DNA from: Diphasiastrum complanatum
Lineage: Eukaryota > Streptophyta > Lycopodiopsida > Lycopodiales > Lycopodiaceae
Assembly (NCBI GenBank): GCA_029204225.1
Contig: CM055098.1
Location: 17,825,303 to 17,889,302, forward strand
Direction of reading: 5' to 3'
Length of the DNA stretch: 64,000 nucleotides
The position numbers and the translations under genes are program-made. Below are positions 39,701-52,400 of this stretch, piece after piece. The notes beneath the pieces are model-generated. The model was given only the letters and a program-made list of their open reading frames with translations, was not told the DNA's origin and searched no databases. Within the stretch, counting starts at the first letter, position 1, and the number at the start of each line of letters is the position of its first letter.

Positions 39701-42700
39701 CCATCCTTCAAAGAAAGTTGATTGATCCTCAATAGCTTGTTCTCTTGCCTACACTCCTCGGAAATGAGAACTCCAAGCTTGGAAGCTCCTCCTTGATTGC
39801 ATAAGATTGAACAATGTTGTCAAATTCATCTCTCAATCCATTAAGGATCACTTGCACTAACTCTCTTTTAAGGATCACTTGCACTAACTCTCTTAAATTG
39901 AGATGGTCTCCTATGCAAGCAAGCTCTTTATGAAGATCGTTCACTCTCATGACAAAATTTGAGGCACTCTCATCACTCGTTTGGTAGCATTGAAAGATTT
40001 GACTCCTAAGAGTGAGCAATCTAGATGTGTTCTTGGCCTCACAAATGAATTTTAGTGTGTCCCAAGCCTCCTTGGCCGAGGTGCATGAGCCAATCTCCCT
40101 TAACACTTCATTGGATACATTCATCTTGATGATATGTAGGGCCATCCTTGCCCTCTTCTTGTACTTTTGGACCTCTTGGAACAATTGTGGCTCCTCCTCA
40201 AGTCCTAGCACAATATCCATCACTTCTTGAAGTCCAAAATTGACGCCATCCTCACCTTCCAAATGGCATAATTGGAGGTAATCTCTCACCTTGCTCCAAT
40301 AGTATGAAACCCATGGAAGCCATCTTCCCTTGAGAAATTGAATTGTAATGGATCCAAAAACAAACAAAAGTGTTGTTTCTCTCTCAAAGAAGGATCCAAT
40401 AATGGTGTCCAACCAACTCCAACTTGAGATCTTGCAACCAAAATGTGAGATCAATCTCACTAGCTATGTCAATCTCTCTCAATCTAGATCTAGCCTCTAT
40501 CCAAAGATGAAGCACAACAAAATTTTGAGCCAACTTCTTCCAAGCACAGTAAAGCACTCAAAGACTCCACAAAAGACTCAAATGCAGTTGATTTGCATGA
40601 ACCTATGTGGCTATGGCTTCAAAATCACACCTAGATCTCACCTAGACAAGATTGGCACAAACATGAGTTTTTTGATGAAACAAGCTATATGTGAGTCAAA
40701 CTTGATGTGTCCAACCAGGTTGGGTGCCCTACCCACCTCACTTTGAAAGTCTATAACTTCATCAAGACACATCCAATTGACATGAAATCAATTGCACAAG
40801 AAACTAGACTTCATTGGCTTTCCAACAAGCTATCAAGCACTAGATTTGAATCTACCTTGGAGAAACACCAACCATTCAAATTTTGGTGATCTCACATGTG
40901 CCTGAGCAGTACAGTCCATACAGTACCCAACATGGATCAATCCAATGTGTTTTTGATCCAATTTGACCTAGAAATCCCCTTGATAGCCATCGAGATCCAA
41001 CTACACCTCCAAAAACTAGATTTCAAGCCAAAAATATCATCACACTTGATGCATGCATTCAAACCTTAGGTAGGCTCTTATACCATGTGTACTTTTCACA
41101 TGTGTGGGGACAGCCCAAACAATGTGAATGATCTCCTAAGGTGTGTGTGATTGCACATAGATCTAGCACCAACAAGATAGAATCAATGTAGCTTGACAAT
41201 TCTAAGGCAAGAGCACATTAAACATGCACAAATCATTCACTATTCATCAAACACATTGAGAGGCAACTTGTGATGAAAAAAACTAAGTAAAAAAGTGGCT
41301 TGGACTCGGGTAGAGAGAAAGAAAGAAAGATTTATTAATGTCTTTTCCATGCCAAAAGGCATATAAGACTAATGAAGTACATGTCAAGTATGTGGTAACC
41401 ATGGGAGTGCACAAAAATGCAATAAAGAAAACATCTAGTACAAGCTAAAATAGACACGTAAGCAAGAGTGTGTGTACATAACAATCATATGTATCCATGT
41501 CAAGATGTCAAGATTGTGTTGATGCTATAGAAAGATGTAATGCGAGCTGCAACATGAGAAAGCGCTAAAGCCTGCTGGCGTTACACTGACTCTGATCTCT
41601 ATGAGAATGTAAGCAGCCATCATTCTCGTTGTCGTCATAATCATCATCCTCAGACACTAAGTCACGCGATCTCCGCCTAGTAAAGAAGTAATCAATGGCT
41701 GAGAGGTAAAATGCTAGGATGTCCCGTAGAAATCTCTCCGCAATATGAACATCTCGCGTACCATCAGAGCGACATGCCATGGGTCCTCATAAGCTATGAG
41801 AGAGCGTAGAGTGGTAGGCATGTCTCAAAACAAGCAGTGATATCTCCCTCTGATTTGATAGTATACAAGGCATCTAAAGATAAAATGCTCCTCAAACTCC
41901 ACCTCACCTAGAGAGCATAACTGGCGAATCCACTCCTCTCTAGGAATACCATGGAACCTCCCAATCTCAATAGCTAGCTGGTGAGAAGACACTCTGAGTT
42001 GTCCCAGTGTGATATGAGGCAATGTGATAATCCCGAATCCAAATAGCGTGGCATGACTGGGGTCCCTAATGCATTCAGCTCCAGAAAATGGGTTCGGTAG
42101 AAAGCTGGCTTAACCCCTAATTGGCTACTCCAAGTCTGCTCTAGATATGCTCGATTTGTCGGATATACTGATCGGTGCCTGACGGAAGCTCTGTGATGGA
42201 GATACCAAATGACTCAAGTAGGAGGTGAGATGCCTGAGAGAACCATGATAATCTGTAGCCCTGATCATGAAAACAATGTGAGGAGGATAGTGCAATCTGT
42301 ATGTATCGTCTGTCTATGTTTGGTAACGCCTGTACCCTCTGCTGGACTGTCGTGAGGAAAGGAGTGTAAAAGTGAAGCCAAGGACTGTCGATATAGTGGC
42401 ATGTAAATGGGATCAAATGTGTACTTGGGTGCTCGGGCAAGCATAGGTAGTGAAGATGGATGAGTGGGAGGAAGGTGGCTATATCGAAGGAGAGAAAGGA
42501 GTGATCAAAAAGGGTGGTGGGGGAAATATGGAAGTCAGAGACTATTGGTACAAAGGATGGTGACCCCATGAGATAGTCAACGACATTATGTCCTCCACTG
42601 TGAGGGTGGCATGTAAACTGTCTGAATCTGGCCAACAGGGTAAGCCATTATAAATGGCTATCTCATGTGCCTCTCCAAACTGCACTAAATGCTCACCATA

Positions 42701-43405
42701 TGGAGTAGTAGGTCCCAAACTGCCCGCAGAAGTCCTGGTAACTCCTATCACTATCAAGGGCAAGAACACGCAGCTAATCTGTGGTGTCAAAGAACTGTCT
42801 GTCGAGAAGATGTCCGGGCATTAAAATCCCCAGTGAGGACAATATGCCCCCACTCTGAGAATCTGTTGAGAGGTCCCAATAAGGAGATCCAATACCCAAA
42901 GCAAAAGACGAAGACTCTGGTGGAAAGTAACATGCTGCAATGAAAAGATCTCTATCCAAACCAATATCCTAACCCAAGATGTGAGTCCATATACAGCGGG
43001 CCTGCTCGTCGTGTCTAATGAAGTCAAGACTCGAGTGGAGAGACCCCACCTAAACCTCAGCCACTGGCAGATCTAGTCTCTCGTCGGAATACTGAGTCTC
43101 ATCTATATCCTGGAAAAGAAGGAAGTCCTCGCTCCAGGCTCTCATGTGTCTCCATAAAGAATAATACATCTCGGCCTGTAATAAAATCAACAAAATCCCC
43201 TGCAGTAGAAGATGAATGTATGCCAACACAATTCCACACTCCAATCCAAAGGTGATGTGGATGGGGCCCCGGGGTGCTCCCAACCCCATGCACCTCAAAT
43301 CCCTAACGTGATGGGCAGGTGGCGCATAGGTGGCCGACAAACGGTGGACAGGTGGTGCGCTAGGCAGGCCCGAGAGAGAGGAGCGCTAGGAGGGCGCCAT
43401 CATGC

Positions 43406-43474
<69 letters not shown>

Positions 43475-46400
43475 TGCAAAACCCTCTAAGTGTAGAATCT
43501 CAAGATCTCTCCAAAAAACTCAATGTTGAATCACTCTCTCTCACTCTCTAATAGTGACTCGAGCTCCAAGAGGTGCGGCAAAGGTGCTCAATGATTGGAC
43601 CTCTCTAGAATCACCTCTTACTTTGATTGGACCACTTACATGTCACTTCTTACATTGATTGGACCATATAGGTGCATCCTTCACTATGATTGGTCCACAT
43701 TGACAAATAAGATTATGAGGTGCAATGTCACTAGCCCTCTACCATCAAGCCAAGTGTAAGCAACCTACACTATCATGATCTAATCCATGTCTAAAATTGG
43801 CCTAACCACTTAATTACAAGTGTGCAATGAGTGATTTTGATATGGTTTTGATAGAGGACCCCCAAACCTCAAGATTAAGGCCTATTGACTATTCAAACTC
43901 ATCATAAATGAACTAAAGTGATTATGACTACCCTCCACACGTGGGAACATGCTCCACACATGTGAGATTTCACTATGTACATGAAATTGCAAAATGATCA
44001 AGCTAGATTTCCTCAAATCTTCACAAGTGGCAGCAGCTTACACAAGTAGAAGTCAAGCTGCAAGAGCAGCAAAGCGATTAACTAAATGGCCCCCACAATA
44101 GTTCAATTTGTGATTTTACTCTTCATACATGATAGGTGCCGTCAGTTTAGTAATAATTTGCAATGTGTCAACAATAAGCAGTGTGTTGATAATTAGTTCT
44201 CCTTGAAATACAGAACATAGACCACAGCAGGTGCACCCACACAAAATAATACAAGTTTAAAATTGCTAGTAAACTTGGTGTTTTTTTGCTGATCAAACGC
44301 CGTATTGTTTTTCATATTACACACTTTTTCACATCCCTGATGCTACTCGAAAGATGAGATTTTACAAAATACTTTCTTAATGCACAAGAAGCTGAAACAA
44401 ATTGCAACTTCAAGAAAAGGAAACTCTGTCCCACCTTGAATACATTCTCAATCTCTAAGAGCTTTTGTTCACGCACAGAAGCAACACAGGCTTCTATATC
44501 CCGTTGCAACTTGTCACGTGCCTTTAATGAGTCCCATCCAGCTTGAGGAATATGAGCATCTATTAGAAGAATTCAAAAAATAGCATTAAAGTGAGGTGAG
44601 AAAATAGTTTGATGATAAAGTAGCGTAGAACAATGAACCATATGTCATCCTATAAAGCACATGCAGAAGCAATAGAACATGCTCTTTTTGAAACTTAAAA
44701 CTAGAATGCTGTGCATGTGAAACAACACATGCCTGCACAGCCCTTGTCAAATTCATCCAGACAAGTTTTTCTACAGCTTTGCACGAATGAAGTGAACCCT
44801 TGATCCAGACTTTTTGAGGACAGATTGAGGTTATTCTTGAAATTGTCAAATGCTTTTGCTCGATGATGTCCAATAACAGCTTGATACGCCGGCTGAGCTA
44901 TCTGCAGATGGTCACTGGGATCCTTTTTAGAATTTTGAAACAGATTTTGCAATCCTTAAACTTCTTTCAGACATGCTGCCAATACGAACTCATATGAGTG
45001 TCTTTTCTACGTACCTCAAAAGATCGAGAAACTAAAAGGTTACGCTTCTTGTCTCGTACACTTCCCTCAAAATATGCAGCTTCTGTGTCATATCTGCAGA
45101 AAAATTTAATTATTACATCTGGAGTAAACTTTGGCTTAATCATGCTATTTGAACCCAATATCAGCATCAAATGCACAGAACCATATACTAGTTGCCCTAT
45201 TAATACAAAGCACTTTCCAGCTGAAGCCCCATATATATAAATACGAAGATCTTCCAAGAACAATCATCCCATGAATCCACAAGGAAATGGCTTTCAAGAT
45301 TGAAGTAATGCAAACCAACTCACTTTGAAAGGTGGTTGTTTGTGAAGATTGAAACAAGAAAAATGTACAACAAACATGAGAATTTCTTGCCATTTTATTG
45401 AATACTTTTATGCAATGTCTCCAGTTAATTAGCAAGTAACCTTAGGTCAGGGGTGACCTAGAGGAATTTAGGGCACTTGAATTAGCTCTAGTAGGACTAT
45501 GGTGAGGACTAGAATACCATAGCTCAAAGTTATACTTAACCCTGGTGTATGCATGACCAGGGGAGTGTGGCACCATTTCATCATCCATTGACAGTGTTAT
45601 GATGTCAGTATGGAGAGAAGTCCTAAGGTCTTCCAATGCTTGAGCTTGGCACCTCTGCTGTAACGATGGGTTGTGGTGGCGTGGGATGCCAGTTCTGGAG
45701 ACAGATCTATTGGTGTTGCTGTAGTTCCTATTGCACAAGAGTATGGTACTCTATATTGGGTGGTTCTGATATGTATTCATTGGTGTTGTTTGTAAGAGAT
45801 TCTTATAGTTCAGATCTTAAAGGGCCACTATCGAACTATATTAGCAACTTCTGCAGCTTCATTAGAAGAGCATTACATCAACAAAAAGTGAAAATAGGAA
45901 CGTTTTGATATAAAAACGTTAGTCATCTTCAAAACATTTCACAAAGTTCTTCAATCAATTCTTCCTCATACAAGACACTTTGAAATCATTTACAGGTTAC
46001 AAGCAGAAGGGTGTTCAGGGGCTAAATTCATCAAGAAACATAACCAATCAGATTCCAGCAATACATTTTGCAAAACACATAAACGAATGAGTAGAACTTA
46101 CTGACGACCACTTAATCCTCATGCAAGGCATGCTAGTTCATGAATCCAAATACAATCAAACAGTTATAAGCTACTGACTTAGACATCCCTGTCAAATAGG
46201 ATGTTGTTCCATGCCTCACAAGCTATTAGATAAGGATAAGGTTAAATTTCCTGTGATTTTCATTGTAATGAAGCTAATTGGTTCAATAACATAACATGGC
46301 CCTCTCACTGATGAAAACACAGATATGCCACATGCAATTCACATTAGTTCCAATAAGCCTCTCCAATCCCTATACTCAAGCTTAAAACATGTTACAAGGA

Positions 46401-49400
46401 TAAGCCAAAATATGAGTACTAGGCTCTAGCTATGAAGCCCGATGACATGTTTGAACTCTATTGGAGAGAACAACAGCTGAAAGCTACCCTCCCTCTCAAT
46501 AACATCCAAAAACAAAACCATTTGATGTTACACATGCAATAAAGGGACAGTTCCTCAACTTGAGGCTCTATGCTCATTCATGTGTACAATGGAAAACATA
46601 TCTCCTCTGAGTTGGAAAAATTTTGAATAGACAATCTTTCCAACCTAAAAGCTGTACCATGTCCAAAAAATGTACATGGCACAGCATATAACTCACCGTC
46701 CAACAGGAGGCAAAGATCAGAGACAGAGAAATTGTTCATTATTAAGGGTACAAGGATTTCCATGTCACCTCACCTCCTAAAAGTCAACAAAAGCAGCAAA
46801 TCAACAATATTATCTTTGTAACAATAGCCCAGCATGTAAAAACCATCGAGAAACTCCACTTAGAGAAATAGAAAGTGTATAACAGGAACAATGCCAGAAA
46901 GCCAAAAACAAAATAGGGTCCAAGACTTCAATAATCTGGCAGGACCTTATGCTTCACAGTCCTTGCAAAAAAACTTGCTCCCCCATCCAAGCCCACTTGG
47001 GAACCACATAACTATAAACCATAACTATAACCATAAACCACTTGGGAACCACATAACTATCAATCACAAGCGCCTCTACCAAAACTTGCAATTGACACAA
47101 GTACAAACAGCCAAAAAGTCCTTCAAGGCCTTTAGTTTCCAAAATGTGTGATTGCAGCATTTCGAGAATCATTGAAAATTGACGGCTTCCTTTTCCATCT
47201 ACAAGATTTTATTCAAAAGTGTTCTAGAAGTATACAAATTCCACTCCATATTCTTTTTGGAAAAAATCAAATTTGTTGAAAAAACACCAAAATGTTCTGT
47301 TAAGAACATTAGAAGAACATACTCACCCGCTGATAATTCTGTCCAAAAGAGCACGTAACCTGTTGCCAAACCCGATAACTGGGCCACTGTTTGCACTTTC
47401 TTGTAAGTCTTTCCATTCCTAGAAAATTTTCAACAGAAATATTAGTTGCATGTAAATAACTGAATATCATCAAAACGACCCAAGTACAGCCCTTTATACT
47501 AGTTATGAATACCATTTAGGCTTATCCAAATGATAGTTGAAGACAACTATTTGGTCCTAGATCGCAATTGGAGCTTAGCCATATTGCATTGTCACTTACC
47601 CAATTAGGCTTTTTAGAAACTACTTGCAAAAATAGCTAGGGCAAATCGGCTTTGACATCGAGAAGTTCTAGACTAGATCAAAATGTGAGACTAATGCCCT
47701 TAAATAACCCATTAATAGAAAACACAGCTCTCAAATTTTATGAAGCCAACACCTCCCTTGCTTCCTATGAGGACTCATATAGGAATTAAGTGGGTGCTAT
47801 TTGGAAAGCTCAATGCATTCCATCTCTACCAATGAGGAAAAACGCATGTTTCTTTAAGGAGCATTAATTAGCTATGAAACCTTTAAGATTTTTTAGATCA
47901 ACTTCTTTGGATCTTGCATTGATTTTCTTAATTATAAATCAAGTGAATTCATTCCACAGTGCAACAGGGAAATTGCACTCTTGGCATGCTTGAAGAAGAT
48001 TGATGTTTTCAATGCAATTAACAAATAACATAAAGAAATCTACAAATGGCGACTAAGATAATTGCAATTCAAGGTTGGCATAATAAGATGAGTACTGTAT
48101 TTTTCTCATTTACATCATCAGATCCATTCACAGTTCTCTGGCATCGTGATTGTGTAATACGAGAACCAACTTGGTAACTTTCATCGTTATGAAAAAAAAA
48201 CTTAACACAGCAATTGCAGCTCAGAAGTCAAACCCCACTCGATAACCATATACATAGAAAACCAGCATGATCTTAGATGCTCTAATACCATAGGATGAGA
48301 ATAACTCAACACATTCTATCTGCCTTCCAAGCTAATTCAGCATCTTTGGATCTAGAATTCTTACATCCATGATGTCCTTTCATAAAAAATGCTCTGTCAA
48401 ACCTTGAACTTACCTTGAAAGGTCCACTACATTGCCCACAATGACATCACTCAAAAGTAGAGTGAGAAGGCAAGGATTGCTTTTAAATTGCAAACTTCCA
48501 AGAAGGAAATTCCTTGAGAGCAGTTCAACTTATATGCATTATAACGTTGGAGAACATTTGGATACAAATTTGACTTCTAGTATCAAATTCAACTTCCAGG
48601 AAACTGTCAAAATAAGTTTCTACATGAATGAGACTTAAATATAAGCCTAGTGAGTTTGAGGTATATGCTTCAAAGCCTCAAGCCAACCTGCAGTCATTTA
48701 CAGACACATTGGCTGTAAGTTTGAAGTGGATACTCAAATGCTCAGTACCTCATGAGATGAGAGCTCTAAAATCTTCTGCTGAGCAATCTCGTCACATCGA
48801 ACTGTGGCAACCATCACCTGCATGGAGGATGCAACAGCCAAATCCCAGATTCATAGGCTGCTTCTTACCCATATACTGGCAAAGAACAATGATTTCATGT
48901 CTTACAAGGTATCAACTATACTATACAAGTGTAAGAGGTAGGAAAGGAAAAACAAACTGGATTTGATCAACAAAAAAGGAGTTGATATTGAAATCAGGTC
49001 ACACAGGTATTGCTGAATCAATCACAATTTTTTGGGATGGTGCTTGCCTTGTGAGCTGGAAGATCAAGATCCTTGTTTTCTTTTATTATTTTCCACATTT
49101 CCTGAGCACTCAAAGAGAATCCTCCCCCTGGTACAACAGCTGTTCTATCACCAGCAAGTCCACCAGGAGCAATTGAGTCCATAAAACGTGTCTGTAGCTG
49201 AGCAACCTACAGTAGAAAAGCTGTGCTTAATTTACGGATCCGGTTTCAAGCAACAATGTCATGATGAAAGCAAAAACAGTCAGTTATTCAATACTTGTTC
49301 TTGGAACTGTTCTTCTTTCTCCTCATAGCTAGCAAGAGCAGTCACTTCCACCTGAGAAGCCACCAACATGAAAAACATTCTTGTTTACAATAGCTGACGA

Positions 49401-52400
49401 GAATATCAAAATCATTATTGCAATACCTTGATTATCACTAGAGGATAATATGATACTGAAAATTTTAAAACACAGAGAGAGGCTGTAACACACAAACTTA
49501 CATTAAAAAAAGTGTCCAAAGGCGTAGTTTCAAATTTTGAAGGCTTTGGGACTGAGTCCCATATCTGCAGTCAGTGAACAAATCATTGAACACCCAAATT
49601 ACTCTACTGAACAAACACCAGCCCAGTCTAAGTGCCACTTCAGAATAAACTTGAAACATTCTAAGAACCTTATAGCTTTCTCATCACTGATTTGAAACAT
49701 CATTATTCTTCTGAGCCAATTTTCATGTGTTATAACGCACAAATAGTAGACACATCAAGGAGAGAAAGTTAAAGGTCATGCACCTTCCTTATATCCTCAC
49801 GAAGTATAGGTTCTAATATCTCCAATGGAGTCTGTTCTCACATGTTAGGCCACAAGCACACATCAATTAGAAAACCAACACTTTCAACCTTTGTGCTTTG
49901 ATAGCCTGAAAACGGCTGTAATCTGATGTCTAGCTTCAATCTCTTATCTAAGAACACGTGACTCAATCTTGAGATTGAAATCCGGACAGCTTGCACAGGA
50001 AACTCAGTCAATCGATTTTGAAGAAAAGGCAAATTTGTTTGACTCAATGCTGACTCAAGTGCTTGCAATACCAAGAACCAGAGATAAAAAGGACACATCC
50101 ACGTTTCTGAAAAACCAACTATAAAAACCATGTCCATATCATTGAGCTATAATACATTGTAATTATGTAAACCTTCCTCTGAGAAATAAAAAAGGGAAAA
50201 GTTAGCTGATTAGGAATGTCTATATGAATACGGAACTTTGAAACAATAATCATTAAACACAAATCAGTTGCTTGTTTCAACCTCAGAAACCTGTTCACGT
50301 TCCGGAACGTACTGAACATACTGGTCCAGAATATGCTAAGAAGAATTTCAAAAAATACCTAAGAAGTAGTACATAGCCTATACTATTTGTGTGAATGGAG
50401 GATGTACTTTTGGCCTCATGGATCCAACAGGACTGATCTGAAATCTGAAACAATGAGCATTATGTTGATCAGCTAATGCTTTATCCTGATTTGTTGGAAG
50501 CATACGTTTGTGCTGTTCGATTGGTGTTGCCTTTACACTCTGGGCAAATACAATTTGGATACATTCAGACAGTAAACATTTTTTGATAGTTTGATCAATG
50601 TTAAAGAACTAAGACCCGATTTTCAGGAAATTCAAAGCTGCTGACTGCAGTTTGCTTAAATCTCCCAGTTCAGTACCCCACGTGCCATTGCTGTTTCTCT
50701 ACAATACATAGAGCAAAGCATATAAATGTCCAACAGCACATTTGTATGGATGGACAATGTACTTTTAGCCTCAGAATTTGAGAATGACTGTTCCATCTTT
50801 AAAAGAAAGCCTAAAAATCATAATGTCAACATTCATTCAAGCAGGAAAGGACATTCCTCATTGTTTTGACAGACAGGCTCTGAAGTGAGCAAGACATAAC
50901 AGCAACTTTGTGAAAACAACAATAAGGTGTCCTTAGCAGCATTTCATTCATCTGAAGTACAAAATAAATGTAGAACTGAAGCATAACAATTACTCCAGTC
51001 TTAAAGAAAAGACACATGAAGACATGTATGAATGCAAAAGAACTTTAAAAACAGCAGAGTTTCAAAAAATTCATGTCCAGTCCAACAGCTTCTTCCAATG
51101 ATAATGAAGTCAAGAAGTTTGCTCTTGCAACCAGGTTCACACCTTTGTCTTGTCACGGATGACAAAAAGTAGTGTTGTCCTTCGTGGAGTAAATAGTCGC
51201 ATCATCACCTGAGGTTAGGAAACAAACTGTAGCGTTAATCAAAGTTAACATATGCTTGGCCGTCTACAATATGTAAATGAGTTTCTCCCACCTGGAATAC
51301 AGTCTTCAACAATGGTTTGTTTGCAGCATGCTCACGACCAATATCATGGCACCACCTGCAAGTAGCTTAACTAGAAACATCACTTTAGAACATAGAACGG
51401 TAAATGCATTAGCTTTATAAAAAACCAAACAAAGTTCATGCCAAACAAGCATTTGGCTGGAAAGCAGAAAAGTAGATGGCATGATACTCAAGGTTAATAA
51501 TCCTTACATATTAATGAGAACAATATCAGATACTGCCAAAGCAAAAAGGGCACTCTGCTTCTCGAAAGTGGTGTCATCCTGCACACAGCTTCGCACAGTC
51601 AAGGTGTCCTCCCAATCTAAAGCGCCCTTTTTCCATTCATATGCAAATCCAATCGTTGACAATTTCTCTGGATACGTAATAAACCTACTGGATCCATACC
51701 TTCTAGACCAACTACCAAAGCTAAACGTTACAGTGAGCAAGAACAGTATGTAGTAAACACTTCAGTCTTCAGACACTGGCGGAACAAAGTACCTCTCCTC
51801 TCTCCCTTCCATCTGTGCCTTCCAAATCCAAAATCAATGTACATGGCTTCAGTCCAACAGCCTTTGCAAGCCAAACTCCTTGTGTTGTCTGGCTCCTGAA
51901 ACCCCAAAAGCAAAGCACAGAATGAGGAATCCTTAACTCACAAGTAGGCAAAAGGGGACCATTTCCATAGCAGAAAGTTCAATGGTAGCCTATGGAGAGA
52001 CACTGACCTTCCTTTGAATGCATCCATCTCTCTGAAACATGTGTGAAAAAGGTGATTCAATAGTGTACTCTTTCCTGCTCACGAAATATCGAAAAAATAA
52101 ATCATGACAGAGCATACAGCCTTGTACAAAAGAGAAACTATAAAAAAATTGGCTCTAAATATTTCAAGTGAATGTAAAGAGGAACATGAAGTTATTCATT
52201 GTCTCAAGAGCAACTTTCAGGATTCTGTTACCTACGATGGTTATTGTGACACAGGATGGTTGTATACAATAAAAAGATTCCTGACGTTACGGGAATCTGT
52301 TCAGCAGTAGAGAAATAAAAAAATTTGAAACCGGCATAAACTATTATGTGCATAATGACTGCATACCTATACATACTGATTTTAAGCAAATACTCGTGAA

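Noticed and set aside
40348-40889. Plus-strand frames opposite and right of copia gag
   Set aside because: They are the antisense of gag and its leader; no recognisable protein.
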